A stretch of 64,000 nt of DNA, from the NCBI GenBank assembly GCA_002212725.1, contig MTCR01000103.1:1-64000 (forward strand). Direction: 5' to 3'. The DNA is from Sphingobacteriales bacterium TSM_CSM. Lineage in GTDB: Bacteria; Bacteroidota; Bacteroidia; Chitinophagales; UBA2359. The translations under genes and the position numbers were made by a program. The notes beneath the pieces were generated by a model. The model ran no database searches and was not told the DNA's origin. It was given only the letters and a program-made list of their open reading frames with translations. Positions 45,878 through 55,433 of the stretch are shown one piece after another (the stretch's first letter is position 1; each line of letters starts with the position of its first letter).

Positions 45878-48800
45878 TTAAAACCTTAAGGTATGTCTTA
45901 GCAGTAGTTCCATGTTTCTGGCTTCAGCCTCATTTTTTGGCATGGGTGCGCCACCCATTTGTTCTTCTTTATCAAATTGCTCGCGGGTGGTGGGTTGTAT
46001 TGTTTGTAACCCTTCGGTGGCAAGTTGTTCATTTATGGTGATGATGTCGCCTGCCATTAATTTTTCAAGCATAGCTTTTGTTCTGCTGATTTCCTGCCCT
46101 ATAGCATATAAGCGGTTTAGTTGCGATTCGGTAGGTTTTCCGTCATAACCGCTTATGGCGCTGTATAATTCGCTTAATTTTTCTCTAAGCCTGATTTCGC
46201 CGCTAATGGCGGTAGTTTTTTTGGTTGCCATCATTTCTTTGCGTTGTATGTCCATTTGGTTTGCCAGTTCAGTGAGCTTGCTTTGCAGGGCAGTGTTTTT
46301 AGTTTTAGACGCCCTGTCTTTGCTCTGTTCCATAACATCGGTAACTTGTTTGGCTACAAACGACAGTTCTTCCAGCATATCATAGGCAAGATTGGTGGCT
46401 TCTAATTGCGCCTGTCTGTCGGAAACGGTATGCATTGATTTTTCTTCAAAGGCAATACTCATTTTGGTAGTAAAGGTTTGGTCGCCTTTTACCATTTTTA
46501 TGGTATATTGACCGGGTGGCAGGCTGGGGCCAAAGGTAGCCTGGTAATCAAGGCTTTGCGATGCGGGCACTTTGGGTGGTTTGCGTCGGGTTGCCCATTT
46601 TACGCGGTTAATACCTTTGCGTTTTCCTGCCGGCAATTCCGATACTTTTTCCCCTTTGTCGTTATATATCTGAAGGTACATATCGCCAAATACATGCCTT
46701 TTTTTCAGGTAGTAGGTAATGATGGCTGTAGAACTGGGATTGCGCCCCACAAATTCCTGGTCGCCCGAAAAAGCCTGTACACTGCCGGGAGTCCTTATAA
46801 CATATGGTTCTTGTTCAAGAAATGCCACATCTTGCTCCAGCAATTGCGGTGTAATTTGCCTTAGCGGGGTAACATCGTCTATAATAAACACCCCGCGTCC
46901 GTGTGTGGCAACTACCAGGTCGTCTTCGGCGGGGTGAATAACCATATCATATACCGGCACCTGCGGAAAATTGCCTTTAAACCTCACCCAATTAGAGCCG
47001 CCGTCAACCGAAACGTACAACCCCATTTCGGTTCCTAAAAATAGCAGGTTTTTGTTTTTTCGGTCCTCCTTTATTACCCGGCAAAACGTGGGTATTTTAT
47101 CGGTGGTAAGCAAAGTCCATGTTTTACCATAATCTGTGGTTTTAAATACATAGGGTTTTTTATCGCCTTGTGTATGCCCGTCAAAAACGACATAGGCGGT
47201 TCCTTTGTCAAAACGGCTTGCTTCAATATAACTGCACCATGTGTTGGCAGGCAAACCGGTAATGTTGCCTGTGGTATTGCTCCAGTTTTTACCCCCATCG
47301 GTTGTAACCTGCAAATTGCCATCATCGGTGCCTGCCCAAATAATATTGGCATCTAAAGGCGACTCGGAAATGGTAAATATGGTGCAATGGTTTTCGGCAG
47401 TAGAATTGTCAACCGTAAGACCGCCGGATTCTTCCTGTTTAAGTTTTTCGGGATTATTGGTGGTTAAATCGGGCGAGATTTTTTGCCAGGTATCGCCTTT
47501 ATCTGTTGAACGGTACAAAAACTGCGCACCAACGTACAAAGCGCCGCTTTTCTCGCCAAAGGTGTAAGGCGTGTTCCAGTTAAAGCGCAACATGTCTTTT
47601 GCCTGCTCGGCATAGGGGCGTATTTGCTTAAACTCTCCTGTTTTTTTGTAATATCGCACAATATTACCGCCCTGCCATTGCCAGTACAAAATATTGCTGT
47701 CATCGTTATCGGGAAAAGCATTGAATCCATCGCCAAAACCAACACTTTTCCAGTCGGCATTGGTTATGCCGCCGGCTGTTCTGGAAGGAGCCATCCACGA
47801 GCCATTGTCTTGTAAGCCGCCATAAACGTTATAAGGGCGCTCATTATCTACGGTAACATGGTAAAACTGCGAAACGGGCAGGTTTTGCATAAAACTCCAG
47901 GTATTACCTTTGTCGTTTGATACATATACGCCACCGTCGGTTCCAAGGTACATCAACCGGTTGTTGGCAGGCGAAATCCAGAAGGCATGAAGGTCAACAT
48001 GGTAATTACCGCCTTCTACTGCTGCGCCCGAAAATGTGCGCCCGCCATCGTTACTTACCTGTAGTATGAAACCGGGTTTATACACCCTGTCGGGTTCCTG
48101 CGTATCGGGGGTAATATTTGAAAAATAAAACGGTCGCTCGTTTACCGCGGTGGAGGTGTTCATGAGTTGCCAGGTTTTACCTTCGTCAAGAGAGCGGTAA
48201 AGCCCTGTTTTTTCCGATTCAATGATGGCATAAGCAGCATAGGGCGCCACCGGCGATACAGCTACGGCAATGCGGCCTAATTCGGTTTCGGGCAATCCGT
48301 TGCCTTGCAGTTTTTTCCATGTTTTACCCCCGTCAACCGATTGGTACAATCCGCTGCCCTTGCCGCCCGAACGGAAAGTATGCGGTTGCCTGCGGAAATC
48401 CCACATGCCGGCATACAAAATATTGGGGTTGTTTGGGTGCATACAAACCGAAGCACAACCGGTATTTTCATCAACATACAGTATTTTGTTCCATGTTTTA
48501 CCGCCATCGGTAGTTTGAAACAAGCCCCTTTCGGTATTTGCTCCCCACAAATGCCCTAATGCGGCTACATACACTACATCGGAGTTTTGCGGGTGTACCA
48601 GTATGCGCGAAATGCGTTCGGAGTTTTGTAAACCCAGGGGTTCCCATTTTTCGCCACCGTTGGTGGTTTTATATACCCCGTTGCCTACCGATGTGCTGTT
48701 GCGGGTCCAAGGTTCGCCGGTGCCCACCCAAACCGTATCGGGGTGTTGCTGGTCTATGGCAATAGCGCCAATGCTTTGCGGGTGTTCGTCAAAAACTGCT

Positions 48801-49078
48801 TTAAACGTTGTGCCGCCGTTTTTCGATTTCCAAACGCCACCGCCGGCAGCACCAACATACAGCAAACGGGGGTCTTTGTTACAGGCATCAAGGGCAGCTA
48901 TGCGGCCGCTCATAGCAGCAGGGCCAATTTGGCGTGCTTCTATTTCGCCAAAAGTGTTTTCATCTATTTGTGCAGTGGCGGCAGTTTGAGCATAAATAAT
49001 CTGAATAGCAATGCCTAAATTCAAAGGCAAAGATATTGCAAGCAATATAAATAGTTTGGGTAGTGAAATATGTTTCAT
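45878..49078 (-). CDS. Secreted BNR/VPS10-sortilin-type beta-propeller protein
   Basis: This 1066-residue protein has a signal peptide ending IIYAQ. It is a long series of BNR/Asp-box motifs (S-x-D-G-G-x-T-W in many versions: KSKNGGTTF, QTTDGGKTWN, QSVDGGKTWKKL, VSNDKGNTWSF, KTTDYGKTWTLL), as in sortilin/VPS10 and sialidase-like propellers; proteins of this layout are often called glycosyl hydrolases without evidence for hydrolysis. A FlgD-like beta domain (QIYNDKGEKVSELPAGK) and a helical C-terminus follow. No T9SS sorting domain is visible. It is probably periplasmic or extracellular. No catalytic residues could be assigned. Confidence 0.85.
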   Translation of the reverse strand: MKHISLPKLFILLAISLPLNLGIAIQIIYAQTAATAQIDENTFGEIEARQIGPAAMSGRIAALDACNKDPRLLYVGAAGGGVWKSKNGGTTFKAVFDEHPQSIGAIAIDQQHPDTVWVGTGEPWTRNSTSVGNGVYKTTNGGEKWEPLGLQNSERISRILVHPQNSDVVYVAALGHLWGANTERGLFQTTDGGKTWNKILYVDENTGCASVCMHPNNPNILYAGMWDFRRQPHTFRSGGKGSGLYQSVDGGKTWKKLQGNGLPETELGRIAVAVSPVAPYAAYAIIESEKTGLYRSLDEGKTWQLMNTSTAVNERPFYFSNITPDTQEPDRVYKPGFILQVSNDGGRTFSGAAVEGGNYHVDLHAFWISPANNRLMYLGTDGGVYVSNDKGNTWSFMQNLPVSQFYHVTVDNERPYNVYGGLQDNGSWMAPSRTAGGITNADWKSVGFGDGFNAFPDNDDSNILYWQWQGGNIVRYYKKTGEFKQIRPYAEQAKDMLRFNWNTPYTFGEKSGALYVGAQFLYRSTDKGDTWQKISPDLTTNNPEKLKQEESGGLTVDNSTAENHCTIFTISESPLDANIIWAGTDDGNLQVTTDGGKNWSNTTGNITGLPANTWCSYIEASRFDKGTAYVVFDGHTQGDKKPYVFKTTDYGKTWTLLTTDKIPTFCRVIKEDRKNKNLLFLGTEMGLYVSVDGGSNWVRFKGNFPQVPVYDMVIHPAEDDLVVATHGRGVFIIDDVTPLRQITPQLLEQDVAFLEQEPYVIRTPGSVQAFSGDQEFVGRNPSSTAIITYYLKKRHVFGDMYLQIYNDKGEKVSELPAGKRKGINRVKWATRRKPPKVPASQSLDYQATFGPSLPPGQYTIKMVKGDQTFTTKMSIAFEEKSMHTVSDRQAQLEATNLAYDMLEELSFVAKQVTDVMEQSKDRASKTKNTALQSKLTELANQMDIQRKEMMATKKTTAISGEIRLREKLSELYSAISGYDGKPTESQLNRLYAIGQEISRTKAMLEKLMAGDIITINEQLATEGLQTIQPTTREQFDKEEQMGGAPMPKNEAEARNMELLLRHTLRF

Positions 49079-49293
49079 GGAGTGGTGAAATTGAAAAAGG
49101 TAAAAAAAACTGGAAAGAATGTGCAGGGCATGACCGGTTGCCCGACGATGCCTGTAAAGTTAGCGCAAAGCAATTTGTTAATAAAAAGCCCGAATTTCTG
49201 TTTCGTTCCCGAACTGGCAGGCAGTTATTGTATGGAGAAACAGATTACAGGTTTACAAAGCCTTGCGCTAACCATGTGGCCGTAGAGCAGCAA

Positions 49294-50115
49294 TTAGTCG
49301 CCGCTGCTTTTTTTCTTTTTAGATTTTTTGGGTTTTGCGTCTTTGGTTTTTTCGGCACCTTTTTCGGTACTTACCGTTTTGGTTTCCCCTTTAGGCATGG
49401 AAAAAATGGCGTTGTCAATTTCGGGATTTAGTTTAATATCCTCAATTACAATTTGCGAAACAACCTGTCCCTGCATTTTGGTTTCAATGTTGTGGGCAAA
49501 AGCCATTCCTTCAATTTGTTTGTAATTGCTGAAAAAGGTTTCCGATTCCATGTCGTTGCCCTGAATTTTTACCTTCGATTTGGTTTTGAGCAGCACATAG
49601 GTGTCGGCATCAATATAATAGGTAAACTGTTCGCCGGTGGCATTGGTGAGTTTTACCTTATATACTTTTGAACCTTCCATATCTTCGGTGCCTTCCAGTT
49701 CTGCCTTGTAGCCTTTTTCGGCATAATTATACAACTGTCCGTCAATATCGGACTGAATTTTTATGCTACGCAACTGGTCTTCGTTCATTAATTGCGGTTC
49801 AATGGCTCCGGCAAAAGGGTTAATACTCCAGCCGGTTTTACCGTCATACGCCTCAATAAACTGCTGCCCCTGGAAACTGCTTTCCGTTTTCATCATATCG
49901 GGGCGTTTTTGTGTCATAGTCATAGGTATGGTTATCATGCCCCCTTGCACAATAACTTTGCCCGAACAGGCAAAACTGTTCAGTTTAGAAATTTGGGCTT
50001 GTCCAATAGCTTCAAAATGGTTTTTCAGCACTTCGTCTAAGTCTTGTGCTTTTACACTGTTAGCGCTAAAAGCCAGCAAACTCAATACAGATAAGCATAA
50101 AATAAACTTTTTCAT
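49294..50115 (-). CDS. LolA-like outer-membrane lipoprotein-sorting protein family
   Basis: This 273-residue protein has a signal peptide ending SVKAQ. Its mature domain has the pattern of LolA-like proteins: VLKNHFEAIGQAQISKL, MTQKRPDMMKTESSFQGQQF, AYDGKTGWSINPF, and ETFFSNYKQIEGMAFAHNIE. The C-terminal 30 residues are a Lys-rich tail (KDAKPKKSKKKK). LolA carries lipoproteins through the periplasm; many Bacteroidota proteins with this fold have undefined cargo. It lies 215 nt upstream of the propeller gene. Confidence 0.78.
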   Translation of the reverse strand: MKKFILCLSVLSLLAFSANSVKAQDLDEVLKNHFEAIGQAQISKLNSFACSGKVIVQGGMITIPMTMTQKRPDMMKTESSFQGQQFIEAYDGKTGWSINPFAGAIEPQLMNEDQLRSIKIQSDIDGQLYNYAEKGYKAELEGTEDMEGSKVYKVKLTNATGEQFTYYIDADTYVLLKTKSKVKIQGNDMESETFFSNYKQIEGMAFAHNIETKMQGQVVSQIVIEDIKLNPEIDNAIFSMPKGETKTVSTEKGAEKTKDAKPKKSKKKKSSGD

Positions 50116-50240
50116 TTTCTACAAATTTTTCGGTTAAGGTGTGTTGTGTTTTTTTATTTACTCAATGTAATGTAACGGGTAATGTGTAGCAGCCTGTATT
50201 GTTAAAATTACATTTTCCGTGGAAAAAATTATATTGCACG

Positions 50241-50266
50241 TGTGTGGTCATGTTTATGACTGCACG
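50241..50266 (-). terminator. Hairpin after the 50271 gene
   Basis: An 11-bp stem including wobble pairs with a 4-nt loop lies 4 nt after the stop of the minus-strand FN3-like lipoprotein. On the minus strand a T-rich run follows at 50223-50230. Confidence 0.55.
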
Positions 50267-50270
50267 GTAT

Positions 50271-50966
50271 TCAGGGCAGTATAGAAAAAGAGCGGGTTTC
50301 CGACCAATTGCTTTGTTCATTACTGTTGGTTGCCATAACCCGCCAAAAATACATGCCCGGCACAAAGTTTTGAACCGTGCGCGAGGGCAGAACAAGATTG
50401 GCATTGTTATACAAGATTTCCGAAAAATCTTGCTTGCCCGAAATTTGGAGTCTGTATTGCAGGGCTGCCGGAACAGTTTGCCAGGTAAATGTTTGTGTTG
50501 TGCCTTGCAATTGTGCATTTGATTGTGGTAAAAGCAGTTGCGGGCTAATAAGTTGAGAGCCTGTGCAATTTTCGGGCATTGCAGTATAAACCGAAAATGC
50601 CAGTGCAGCCGACCACAAACTGCTGCCTGTTTGGGTAACTGTATTCATTCTGCACCGGTAATTGCCATTCAGCAGGTTGAGCAGTTGCGTGGTTTGGTTT
50701 GCCTGTGGTTCTAAATGCAGCAGTAATGAGCCGCCGGCAGCAAAAAAAGTATCGGTTGCAATTTGCAGGGTATAGTACAGCGCTTGTTCAACTGTTTGCC
50801 ATTGCAGGAGTACACAGTTGCCGTTTACGCTATTTGGGGGCGGGTACAAAATAGCAGGGGGAGAGGGCAAAGGTTGTTCGTCTGCAGGTAAAACGGTTTC
50901 GGTTTCTTTGTGGCAGGAACTGATGAAACAAAATAAAACCAGCAATTTTGTTAAGGCGGTTTTCAT
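50271..50966 (-). CDS. Lipoprotein with FN3-like repeats
   Basis: This 231-residue protein has a lipoprotein signal (CFISSC, Cys at about residue 18). Two FN3-like domains follow, with VLLQWQTVEQALYYTLQIA in the first and FTWQTVPAALQYRLQIS, then GMYFWRVMATNSNEQSNWS, in the second. It is a surface-exposed or periplasmic binding protein by analogy. No enzymatic motif was seen. Its promoter was not identified. Confidence 0.75.
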   Translation of the reverse strand: MKTALTKLLVLFCFISSCHKETETVLPADEQPLPSPPAILYPPPNSVNGNCVLLQWQTVEQALYYTLQIATDTFFAAGGSLLLHLEPQANQTTQLLNLLNGNYRCRMNTVTQTGSSLWSAALAFSVYTAMPENCTGSQLISPQLLLPQSNAQLQGTTQTFTWQTVPAALQYRLQISGKQDFSEILYNNANLVLPSRTVQNFVPGMYFWRVMATNSNEQSNWSETRSFSILP

Positions 50967-51236
50967 GAATATTTTACTAATTTAGGTTGTACCTTTGTTG
51001 GTGATGTTCTTACCTAAATTCCTTTTATTTTACCGCAAAGAACGCAAAGTTCCGCAAAGTTTTTTTTGCTCTTTGGTCAATGCTTCCAATGAGCAAGGAA
51101 CAACAGAAAATGCCGGGATTTACAGATAGCACCTAAATAGTTGTGTATATTTTTATTGCAACAGCGCAATGAAGTCCTGACCTTATAATTAAACTATGCG
51201 TTATTCTTACCGCAAAACCGCTCAGGTTGCCTACAT
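50967..51236. other. Gene-free interval with three CGCAAAG copies and a rightward -7-like box
   Basis: No gene is visible. CGCAAAG occurs three times (51034, 51043 and 51053; spacing 9 and 10), followed by a T-run. TACCTTTG at 50990-50997 fits a plus-strand -7 element, but no annotated plus-strand gene follows, so a small RNA cannot be excluded. Confidence 0.4.
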
Positions 51237-53018
51237 TTACCCCACTATCATACCGGCAATTACGGCGGTAAACAGGCAGGCAATGGTTCCGCCCAGCAGG
51301 GCATAAAGCCCCAAATGTGCCAAAACATGCCTTTGCCCGGGCGCCAAGGAACCTATACCGCCCAGTTGTATGCCAATTGACCCCACATTTGAAAAACCGC
51401 ACAGGGCGTAAGTAGCAATAATGAGCGATTTAGGGTCGGTTAAAATGCCAAGGTCTTTCATGTTGCCCATGGTAACATAAGCCACAAATTCATTGATAAT
51501 GGTTTTTTCTCCCAACAACTGTCCAACGGCAACCACATCTGCATTTGGAGTGCCCATTAACCAGGCTATCGGGGCAAAAATAAACCCAAAAATATACTCT
51601 AAACGCAAGCCGCTGAATTTACCGTCGCTAACAGACATTATCCAACTGTTAATGCCCGTGTAGTGCCCAATAATATCAAATAAAATAGAATTTACCATGG
51701 CCATCAGCGCTATAAACACCAGCAGCATGGCGCCAACATTTACGGCAAGTTTCAATCCATCGGTAGTGCCGTTGGCAATGGCATCGAGCAGGTTGCTGCC
51801 AATCTTGTCTTTGGAAATATTCAGTTCGGTATCAATTACCTCGGTTTGCGGCAGCAATATTTTTGAGGCCACAATGGCTGCCGGCGCCGACATGATAGAG
51901 GCCGAAAGCAGGTGTGTGGCAAACAGCAACTGTTGTGCAGGGTCGTCGCCGCCAAGAAAACCAACATAGGCTGCAAACACGCCGCCTGCAATAGTGGCCA
52001 TGCCGCCAACCATAAGACACAAAATTTCGGAGCGGGTCATTCGGGCAATATAAGGTTTAACCAGCAGCGGCGCTTCGGTTTGACCAATAAAAATGTTGGC
52101 TGCTGCCGAAAGGCTTTCAGCGCCCGATAGTTTCATGGCCTTGCTCATTACCCAGGCAAACACATACACTATTTTTTGCAAAATACCCAAATAGTACAAC
52201 GCCGATGAAAAGGCGGAGAAAAAAATAACGGTGGGCAATACCTTAAAAGCAAAAATAAACCCGAAAGTAGTGGTATTGGTAACCAAATCGCCAAACAAAA
52301 ATTGCGCGCCTTGTGAGGTAAAGCCCAACACCGCCACAAAAAAACCGGAAATGCCCTCAAAAATGGTGCGTACAAACGGCACCTTCAATACGCCAATGGC
52401 AAACACTATTTGCAGCAATATGCCCGCGGCCACTAATTTCCAGTTTATGGCGCGGCGGTTCATGCTAAAAAGATAACTAATAACAATTAGCGCCAAAATG
52501 CCAATAATGCCTCGTAAAATACTGTTGTTAATGAGTTTGTTGAAAAAACTGCTATCTTCCTGCCAAACTAACTGGTAGGTTTTGCCCTCGCCACTGAGGG
52601 TTAATGTATTATTGCTTAATTCCTGTATGGTGAGTGCGCGCGGTAGCTGCCATTTTGGTTTTGGCGGTGCGGCGGAAAGGCTGTCGGCATTTGCTACTGC
52701 GGCTGTGTCTGCTGCAATAGCGCTTGTGGTGGTGTCTTTGCTTACGGGCAACCGTCTGGCATTTATGGCAACAGGGGTTATTTCAAGGGTTTTACCGTTT
52801 TCTTTCCATTTGCCGCTAATTCTAACCGTATCTTCAATGTATAGAAAACTCTTGCCCAATATATTATCGTTCAGGATGAGTTTAATTTGTCCGTCCTGAG
52901 TTTGCCAATTGTGTATAAGGGTTTGTGCCGGGGCAGTAATGTAAACTGCCAGAAATAGCGCTAAGCCCAATACTTGTCTGCATAAAAAGCCACACCCGAA
53001 TTTACTGCCCAAAGCCAT
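51237..53018 (-). CDS. CNT-family (NupC-like) nucleoside transporter with periplasmic N-terminal extension
   Basis: This 593-residue protein has a signal-like N-terminus, then a beta-rich extension of about 140 residues (HNWQTQDGQIKLILNDNILG). The transporter domain begins at about residue 165 and has the conserved elements IFIGQTEAPLLVKPYI, TIAGGVFAAYVGFLGG, IINEFVAYVTM, and CGFSNVGSIGIQLGG. CNT transporters move nucleosides into the cell with Na+ or H+. The extension is seen in other Bacteroidota CNT proteins, and it may bind or pass on substrate at the periplasmic face. The domain is complete. Confidence 0.9.
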   Translation of the reverse strand: MALGSKFGCGFLCRQVLGLALFLAVYITAPAQTLIHNWQTQDGQIKLILNDNILGKSFLYIEDTVRISGKWKENGKTLEITPVAINARRLPVSKDTTTSAIAADTAAVANADSLSAAPPKPKWQLPRALTIQELSNNTLTLSGEGKTYQLVWQEDSSFFNKLINNSILRGIIGILALIVISYLFSMNRRAINWKLVAAGILLQIVFAIGVLKVPFVRTIFEGISGFFVAVLGFTSQGAQFLFGDLVTNTTTFGFIFAFKVLPTVIFFSAFSSALYYLGILQKIVYVFAWVMSKAMKLSGAESLSAAANIFIGQTEAPLLVKPYIARMTRSEILCLMVGGMATIAGGVFAAYVGFLGGDDPAQQLLFATHLLSASIMSAPAAIVASKILLPQTEVIDTELNISKDKIGSNLLDAIANGTTDGLKLAVNVGAMLLVFIALMAMVNSILFDIIGHYTGINSWIMSVSDGKFSGLRLEYIFGFIFAPIAWLMGTPNADVVAVGQLLGEKTIINEFVAYVTMGNMKDLGILTDPKSLIIATYALCGFSNVGSIGIQLGGIGSLAPGQRHVLAHLGLYALLGGTIACLFTAVIAGMIVG

Positions 53019-53137
53019 AAAAATGCTTGTTTGAAGTGTAAAAATAAGGGTGCAAATTAGGTATTTTTAATGAAAACGTACTTGCCGCCTCATTTTTACT
53101 TTCACAAAACATGTGCAAATGCACTCGGGTAAATTGG

Positions 53138-55264
53138 TTATCTTACCCGTCCTATGGTAAATGTAGCTTTTTTACCATCGGCTTCTACCAACATTTGGTA
53201 TATGCCGGGCGGCATATCGTCGCCGCTTATTTCCAGGCGGTCATCGCCGGCATTGGTAATGTCTTTTACCCACCGCCCATAGGTATCGCAAATACTTACC
53301 TTTACCTGCGCCGTTCCGGGCGGCACTTCCAGTATAATGTTACCGCGGCGTTTAAAAAAACGGTCGGTGTTCAGCAGGCGTATGTCATTGCCGGGCGGGT
53401 TGTTAAAGCAGTACGCAACATCAACAAAAGCCTCGTCGGTATAGGCTATGTTCGATACTTTATCAACCAAATAAAGGGTGTAAACCGTAGGGCGGTCGGG
53501 GTTTGCGGTGGGGTTGGCCAGGGTGCTGTCGTTAAGGGTCAGTCCCGGCGACCAATACATATTTACTCCTTCGGGAGCCGGGGGCGCATTGGGCACACCC
53601 AATATTACCGTTTCGCCCAGGCATACCGAAAAATCGGGTCCGGCGTTTGCCTGATATTCCAGCAGACCGCGTTGCTGCAACAGGCTTTGCAGGGTTTGCA
53701 CATGTTGTCCGCCATACAATTGGTTATCAACATACAGTAAAATATTGGCGGCTGTTTCCATTGAAATGCCCGATGAAAACTGGTACAATGCGCTGATGAC
53801 TATTTTATCTGATGCTTCTTTGCCAATAGCGTCCCAGATTTGCATTAAAACCGATGAAAATATTTCGCTGCGGTAGTAAATATCTAATTTGTTGTCTTCG
53901 GGGTAGTGTTTATTGCTGGCTACATTTCTGCCGTCCCAAAATTCGTTATGTCCGTCCCAGCTAAACATGTTTTGCCAGTTATAGCTGTCAATTTCGCGTT
54001 TATAGGAGGTGGCAAGGTAATCGCAAACAGCCTCATCAATGGCGGTGCGCTCCAAACCCGAATTGCAGTTGGGGCAGGCACTTGCCGAAACGGCATGGCC
54101 GTACTCATGCACCACTACATCGGCATCTTCGGCATCGTCAACATGGTGTGTGCCTACGGAGTGTCCGCTGCCAAAAATGAGTTGGTGCGAACCATTATTG
54201 TAAATATGCAAAGACTGGTCGTCGCCGTTTTTACCATGTGTGTCAATCTGTACCTGGGTTTGTACCAGATTAAAGCCTAAGTTTTGCAGGTATTGCTGAA
54301 ATGCGTTGATGTGGTAAAATGCGTTTACATCTTCAAAACCATCATCGGAACGGGTAAAGTTGAACTGGGGCAGGGTAGAGGTTACGGGTAAAATAACCGG
54401 GTTGTCAAATTCTGCAATTTTGGCGTAGGCATTTTCCAATTTATAAACCCCGTCTTCAAAAGTTACTTCAATGGTGGTGTTTTTCAGTTCGGCGGTCAGT
54501 TCGGCGGCGTCGGCATCCTGGTTGTCTTTGTATTTTCCGCCCTGCCCGTACACCACATGGGCAGTAGTAACGGGGTTGGGGTTAAACACCAATGCCGAAG
54601 CGGTTTCGGTTTGCGCCGTTTTTTTCGGTCCCGAATAATTTTGCAAATCGCGGTGGTACAACAAGTTGCCCGATGTATCGGTAAGGTAGTCAAAAAAGCC
54701 GCGTCTTTCGGTAGTCCAGCCTTTAAATTGCACGGCAAGTACAGGTTGTGTTTCGGTAATAAAAAACAGTTGTACCGCTGCCGGCGAATCAGGTTTTATC
54801 TTATTTTCCTGCGCAAAGCGGCTCATCAGGGCTTTTGCGTTTACCGGTATTTTGTGCGGTTTCAGGGCTTTCAGGGCAGGTAAATTAAGGTCGTAGGTAT
54901 TTTCGGTAACCAATCCTATGGTGTTGCTCTTATCAACGGTTACTAATATTTGAGTTCCGTAAACCGGTATATTTTCATAAGTTTGTATAAAATGGAAATG
55001 CCTTCCAACCGGGCTTTGGGTTTGCAAAACAAACTGCAATCCTGCGCCGGCAGTTTGCAAATTCCCGATGGTTTGAAACAGATATTGCTGTATATCCGGT
55101 ATTTGATAGCCGGCATTCAGGGCATGTTTACCAAAACCGGCTTTGGCAATCCGTTCCTCGCCACTCCAAACAACATCGGACAGTTTGGGTTGGTTGTGTT
55201 TTTGAGCAAATGTGGCAGGGTAAAGCAAACAGAACAGGAAAATCAGAAAAATGACTTGTTTCAT
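53138..55264 (-). CDS. Secreted FTP/M4-M36-like metalloprotease, T9SS cargo
   Basis: This 708-residue protein has a signal peptide ending TFAQ. An FTP-type propeptide (FHFIQTYENIPVYGTQILVTV) is followed by the catalytic domain with the zinc motif VVHEYGHAVS (His386, Glu387, His390) and the third-ligand region RTAIDEAVCDYLA (Glu411), as in gluzincins. A beta domain (ANAGPDFSVCLGETVILGV) and a T9SS type A sorting end (RGNIILEVPPGTAQVKVSI to GIYQMLVEADGKKATFTIG) close it. It is a secreted zinc protease; substrates are unknown. Confidence 0.9.
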   Translation of the reverse strand: MKQVIFLIFLFCLLYPATFAQKHNQPKLSDVVWSGEERIAKAGFGKHALNAGYQIPDIQQYLFQTIGNLQTAGAGLQFVLQTQSPVGRHFHFIQTYENIPVYGTQILVTVDKSNTIGLVTENTYDLNLPALKALKPHKIPVNAKALMSRFAQENKIKPDSPAAVQLFFITETQPVLAVQFKGWTTERRGFFDYLTDTSGNLLYHRDLQNYSGPKKTAQTETASALVFNPNPVTTAHVVYGQGGKYKDNQDADAAELTAELKNTTIEVTFEDGVYKLENAYAKIAEFDNPVILPVTSTLPQFNFTRSDDGFEDVNAFYHINAFQQYLQNLGFNLVQTQVQIDTHGKNGDDQSLHIYNNGSHQLIFGSGHSVGTHHVDDAEDADVVVHEYGHAVSASACPNCNSGLERTAIDEAVCDYLATSYKREIDSYNWQNMFSWDGHNEFWDGRNVASNKHYPEDNKLDIYYRSEIFSSVLMQIWDAIGKEASDKIVISALYQFSSGISMETAANILLYVDNQLYGGQHVQTLQSLLQQRGLLEYQANAGPDFSVCLGETVILGVPNAPPAPEGVNMYWSPGLTLNDSTLANPTANPDRPTVYTLYLVDKVSNIAYTDEAFVDVAYCFNNPPGNDIRLLNTDRFFKRRGNIILEVPPGTAQVKVSICDTYGRWVKDITNAGDDRLEISGDDMPPGIYQMLVEADGKKATFTIGRVR

Positions 55265-55362
55265 ATTTTGATGAAAGGGTTTTGTGTGCTTGCTGTATAT
55301 TATTAGGTTAAACGACTTTGGCAGTATAAAAGTACGGAGTTTTTACCAATTTACCAACAACA

Positions 55363-55391
55363 AAGCCGGACACTGTGTATGCGCCCGGCTT
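55363..55391 (-). terminator. GC-rich hairpin after the M43 protease gene
   Basis: A 7-bp perfect GC-rich core (55363-55369 with 55385-55391) that extends with one mismatch has a 15-nt loop. On the minus strand it is followed by TTTGTTGTTGG. It lies between the M43 and M4-like protease genes. Confidence 0.6.
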
Positions 55392-55433
55392 GGTTTTTTA
55401 GGGTTTAGTTTAAGTAGCTCAACAAAATTTACC

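Noticed and set aside
45878-49078. Glycosyl hydrolase call for the BNR-repeat protein
   Set aside because: Only Asp-box propeller motifs are visible; no catalytic residues of a glycosidase family could be placed.
51133-51402. Open frame of 89 codons on the minus strand near 51133
   Set aside because: It overlaps the transporter end in another frame, and the translation has no family motif.
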